Below are positions 62,316-64,000 of a DNA stretch of 64,000 nt, in pieces (positions within the stretch are counted from its first letter, which is position 1; every line of letters begins with the position of its first letter). The stretch is from assembly GCA_964194555.1 (NCBI GenBank), contig CAXMMT010000031.1, positions 6,418 through 70,417 on the forward strand, given 5' to 3'. Below the pieces are notes generated by a model. It did no database searches and was not told where the DNA came from. It worked only from the letters and a program-made list of their open reading frames with translations. This DNA comes from SZUA-217 sp964194555 (lineage in GTDB: Bacteria; Actinomycetota; Acidimicrobiia; Spongiisociales; ZC4RG35). Both the position numbers and the translations under genes were made by a program.

Positions 62316-63511
62316 TGGGAAATGGAGAGCTACGGAGCGAGCTCCACCCCTCTGATCTGGCTCGGACCGCCACCATCGGTGCCCGGACCCGACCACTGAG
62401 AGCAGCCCTCTCTGCCCTGGGGATCATGATCGGCATCGGAGCCATGGTTGCGGTCTTGGGGCTCAGCGAGTCTTCCAAGTCGGAGTTGCTTGCCCAATTG
62501 GAGCGTCTCGGCACCAATCTGCTCACCGTTGAGGCCGGAGCCGGCATTGGACGAGGAGATGCCGTGCTACCCGACGAATCAATCGCCATGGTTGGTCGCA
62601 TCGGCCCTGTGGAATCAACGGCCTATGTGGTCAATGTCGAAGCCAACGCCTACCGCACCGACTTGATACCGGAGGCGCAAACCGGCGGCATCGCGGTGTT
62701 GGCCACCGAGCCCAATTTGCTCGAGGCGGTCAATGGAACTGTCGCTGTTGGCGTGTTTCTCAACGATGCCTCAGGGGAATTGCCCGCGGTGGTACTTGGC
62801 TCGGTTACCGCCAGGCGTCTCGGTATCGAGTCGCTCGTGGCCTCCCCGATGATCTGGCTCGGTGAGGAATGGTTTGTCGTGGTTGGCATTCTCGATTCGC
62901 TAGCCCTTCATCCCAACCTCGATCGATCTGCTCTCATCGGAGTGGAGATGGCCAAGTCACTACTCGGCAGTGAGGATCCTCCCACGACGATCTACGTGCG
63001 CACCCAGCCGGAGGACGTCATAGCCGTAGCCAATGTCCTCCCACCAACGGTGAACCCCGAATTCCCCGATCAGGTGAATGTGACGAGACCGACCGACGCT
63101 CTCGAAGCTCAAGAAGCCGCCGACGACACTCTCACTGCCCTATTCCTCGGTCTTGGCGCTGTTGCACTGCTCGTGGGAGGCGTGGGCATAGCCAATGTCA
63201 TGGTCATCAGCGTTCTGGAGCGACGCTCCGAGATCGGGCTTCGTAGGGCGCTTGGAGCGACCCGCCGGCACATCACCTACCAGTTTCTTGGCGAGTCGAT
63301 TCTTCTCGCCGGAACCGGTGGCTTGGCCGGAGTACTGCTTGGAGCAGGGGTCACTGCTGCCTGGGCCTCCTACCAGGGCTGGGACACTCTGGTGCCAATC
63401 GTCGCTGTTGTAGGCGGGCTGGTCGCGGCCCTTGCCATTGGCGCCATCGCCGGCCTCTACCCGGCGCTACGTGCCGCGAAGTTGAGTCCTACCGAAGCAC
63501 TTCGAACGTGA
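62315..63511 (+). CDS. MacB/FtsX-type ABC permease
   Basis: A 398-residue membrane subunit. TM1 (ALSALGIMIGIGAMVAVLGL) is followed by a large MacB_PCD ectodomain (about 45-265), then three helices with the FtsX pattern: GGVGIANVMVISVLERRSEIGLRRALGATRRHI and a final AIGAIAGLYPALRAAKLSPTEALR. It probably exports a peptide or lipid-like compound with the adaptor and the lipoprotein. Start ATG overlaps the ATPase stop by one base (TGATG). Confidence 0.92.
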   Translation: MGNGELRSELHPSDLARTATIGARTRPLRAALSALGIMIGIGAMVAVLGLSESSKSELLAQLERLGTNLLTVEAGAGIGRGDAVLPDESIAMVGRIGPVESTAYVVNVEANAYRTDLIPEAQTGGIAVLATEPNLLEAVNGTVAVGVFLNDASGELPAVVLGSVTARRLGIESLVASPMIWLGEEWFVVVGILDSLALHPNLDRSALIGVEMAKSLLGSEDPPTTIYVRTQPEDVIAVANVLPPTVNPEFPDQVNVTRPTDALEAQEAADDTLTALFLGLGAVALLVGGVGIANVMVISVLERRSEIGLRRALGATRRHITYQFLGESILLAGTGGLAGVLLGAGVTAAWASYQGWDTLVPIVAVVGGLVAALAIGAIAGLYPALRAAKLSPTEALRT

Positions 63512-63515
63512 CCGG

Positions 63516-63801
63516 TCAGGTGACTCCGCCGTAGGCAATGCCGGTGAGGACGGCCATCTCGCGATCCAAGGTTGTCAGATCGTCGATGCAGAGGCGGGGA
63601 TGGTGGGCATCGAGATGTGGGTCCCGAAACAAGACCGGCCGCACCTGTTCCACCGCCACGTCCGCCCAAGATGATGTAATCGACACCGATTCGGAGGGCG
63701 CCATCGATGTCGTCCTCGATGTGCTGCGCCGACATCTTGACGCCGACCCACCAAGCTCGCACATCCTGTTGCAGCCCAACCGTCGGGCCCGGCCGGTGGA
63801 C
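63516..63801 (-). pseudogene. Decayed fragment of FMN-binding glutamate-synthase-like domain
   Basis: Minus-strand reading in one frame gives VGLQQDVRAW, WVGVKMSAQHIEDDIDGAL, and IGVDYIILGGRGGGTGAA (63801-63637). This is the FMN/flavin-barrel core of glutamate synthase-related proteins. Continuity is then broken: PVLFRD is in a second frame and HISMPTIP in a third. The rest of the parent gene (over 500 residues) is missing on both sides, and no start codon exists. It sits just after the MacB-like gene. This is a relic, not an active enzyme. Confidence 0.7.
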
Positions 63802-63885
63802 TGATTGTTGGATTGCACCTGGATTGGGCGTCTTGACGGCTGACGACGGCGTATATTCGGGCTGGTAACGACCGAAAGGAAATAG

Positions 63886-64000
63886 ATGTCGTTTTGGGAC
63901 AGTCTTGTAGACCGTCTGCAAGCTTTTGGAGAGACGGTGATCGAATGGGCCATCCTGTTGGCAATCGCCCTGGTTGTACTGGTGGTCGGCCGTTGGATCA
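63886..64000 (+). CDS. Probable mechanosensitive ion channel, N-terminus only
   Basis: Only 38 residues are in the window. ATG 63886 follows GAAAGGAA. The amphipathic start SFWDSLVDRLQAFGETVIEW leads into one membrane helix (AILLAIALVVLVVGRWI) and runs off the edge. The arrangement is that of small MscS-like channels, but this is a guess from the N-terminus. Confidence 0.5.
   Translation, partial: MSFWDSLVDRLQAFGETVIEWAILLAIALVVLVVGRWI

Noticed and set aside
1..64000. tRNA, rRNA, prophage or transposase genes
   Set aside because: No cloverleaf, rRNA-like or integrase/transposase sequence was recognised by eye. A covariance-model scan could still find a short RNA gene.

Overview
The window is a high-GC, gene-dense stretch of a bacterial chromosome, almost certainly from an actinobacterium and perhaps from the Acidimicrobiia. 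The phylum call rests on an acyl-CoA carboxylase epsilon-type subunit next to methylmalonyl-CoA epimerase, a DUF2319-type hydrolase, an LLM/F420-type oxidoreductase, BTAD and DUF6325 family proteins, a class II (GlpX) fructose bisphosphatase and many GTG/TTG starts. The class-level call is inference. I see no rRNA, tRNA, CRISPR array, prophage or insertion sequence. No non-genic gap exceeds about 185 bp; the longest are 30849-31032 and 37856-38032, and they hold only promoter-like and weak hairpin sequence.

Layout. 1-5.5 kb: PHP phosphoesterase end and murJ, then convergent propionyl/methylmalonyl-CoA genes, then thiolase-glpX and a HAD phosphatase. 5.6-8.8 kb: a TRAP carboxylate transporter whose permeases converge on its binding protein across a shared hairpin. 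8.9-11.6 kb: the recombination/replication cluster dnaX-ybaB-recR. 11.7-14.1 kb: an ABC exporter. 14.2-20.8 kb: a phosphorus-acquisition block (Na+/phosphate cotransporter, PhoU-like protein, HAD nucleotidase, PhnD, PhnC and a very large PhnE). 20.8-25.7 kb: dGTPase, a SipW-type signal peptidase with a small upstream partner, a NatAB-like exporter and an enoyl-CoA hydratase.

25.7-38.4 kb looks like a stress or signalling region: SRPBCC-like proteins, a CrtI-like FAD oxidoreductase, vapBC, a PP2C phosphatase/anti-sigma kinase fusion with two STAS antagonists, two tandem coiled-coil membrane proteins, a BTAD-ATPase regulator and two 7TM-like sensor paralogues, one with an in-frame TGA near its start. 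Six promoter regions here share the element TCGTAACG-N5-GKAACGS, in effect two half-sites 11 bp apart. This is the best candidate for an undescribed regulon in the window.

38.5-64 kb: membrane and envelope functions. These are DUF389, DUF2252, a CPBP protease, a potassium channel, a DUF2319 hydrolase divergent from an arylsulfatase across a striking composite inverted repeat, an alpha/beta hydrolase, FabH, a YihY protein, a flippase-kinase fusion, SulP, DUF6325, an M16 protease lipoprotein, an LLM oxidoreductase, a MacAB-like efflux operon, a decayed glutamate-synthase fragment and the start of a probable mechanosensitive channel.
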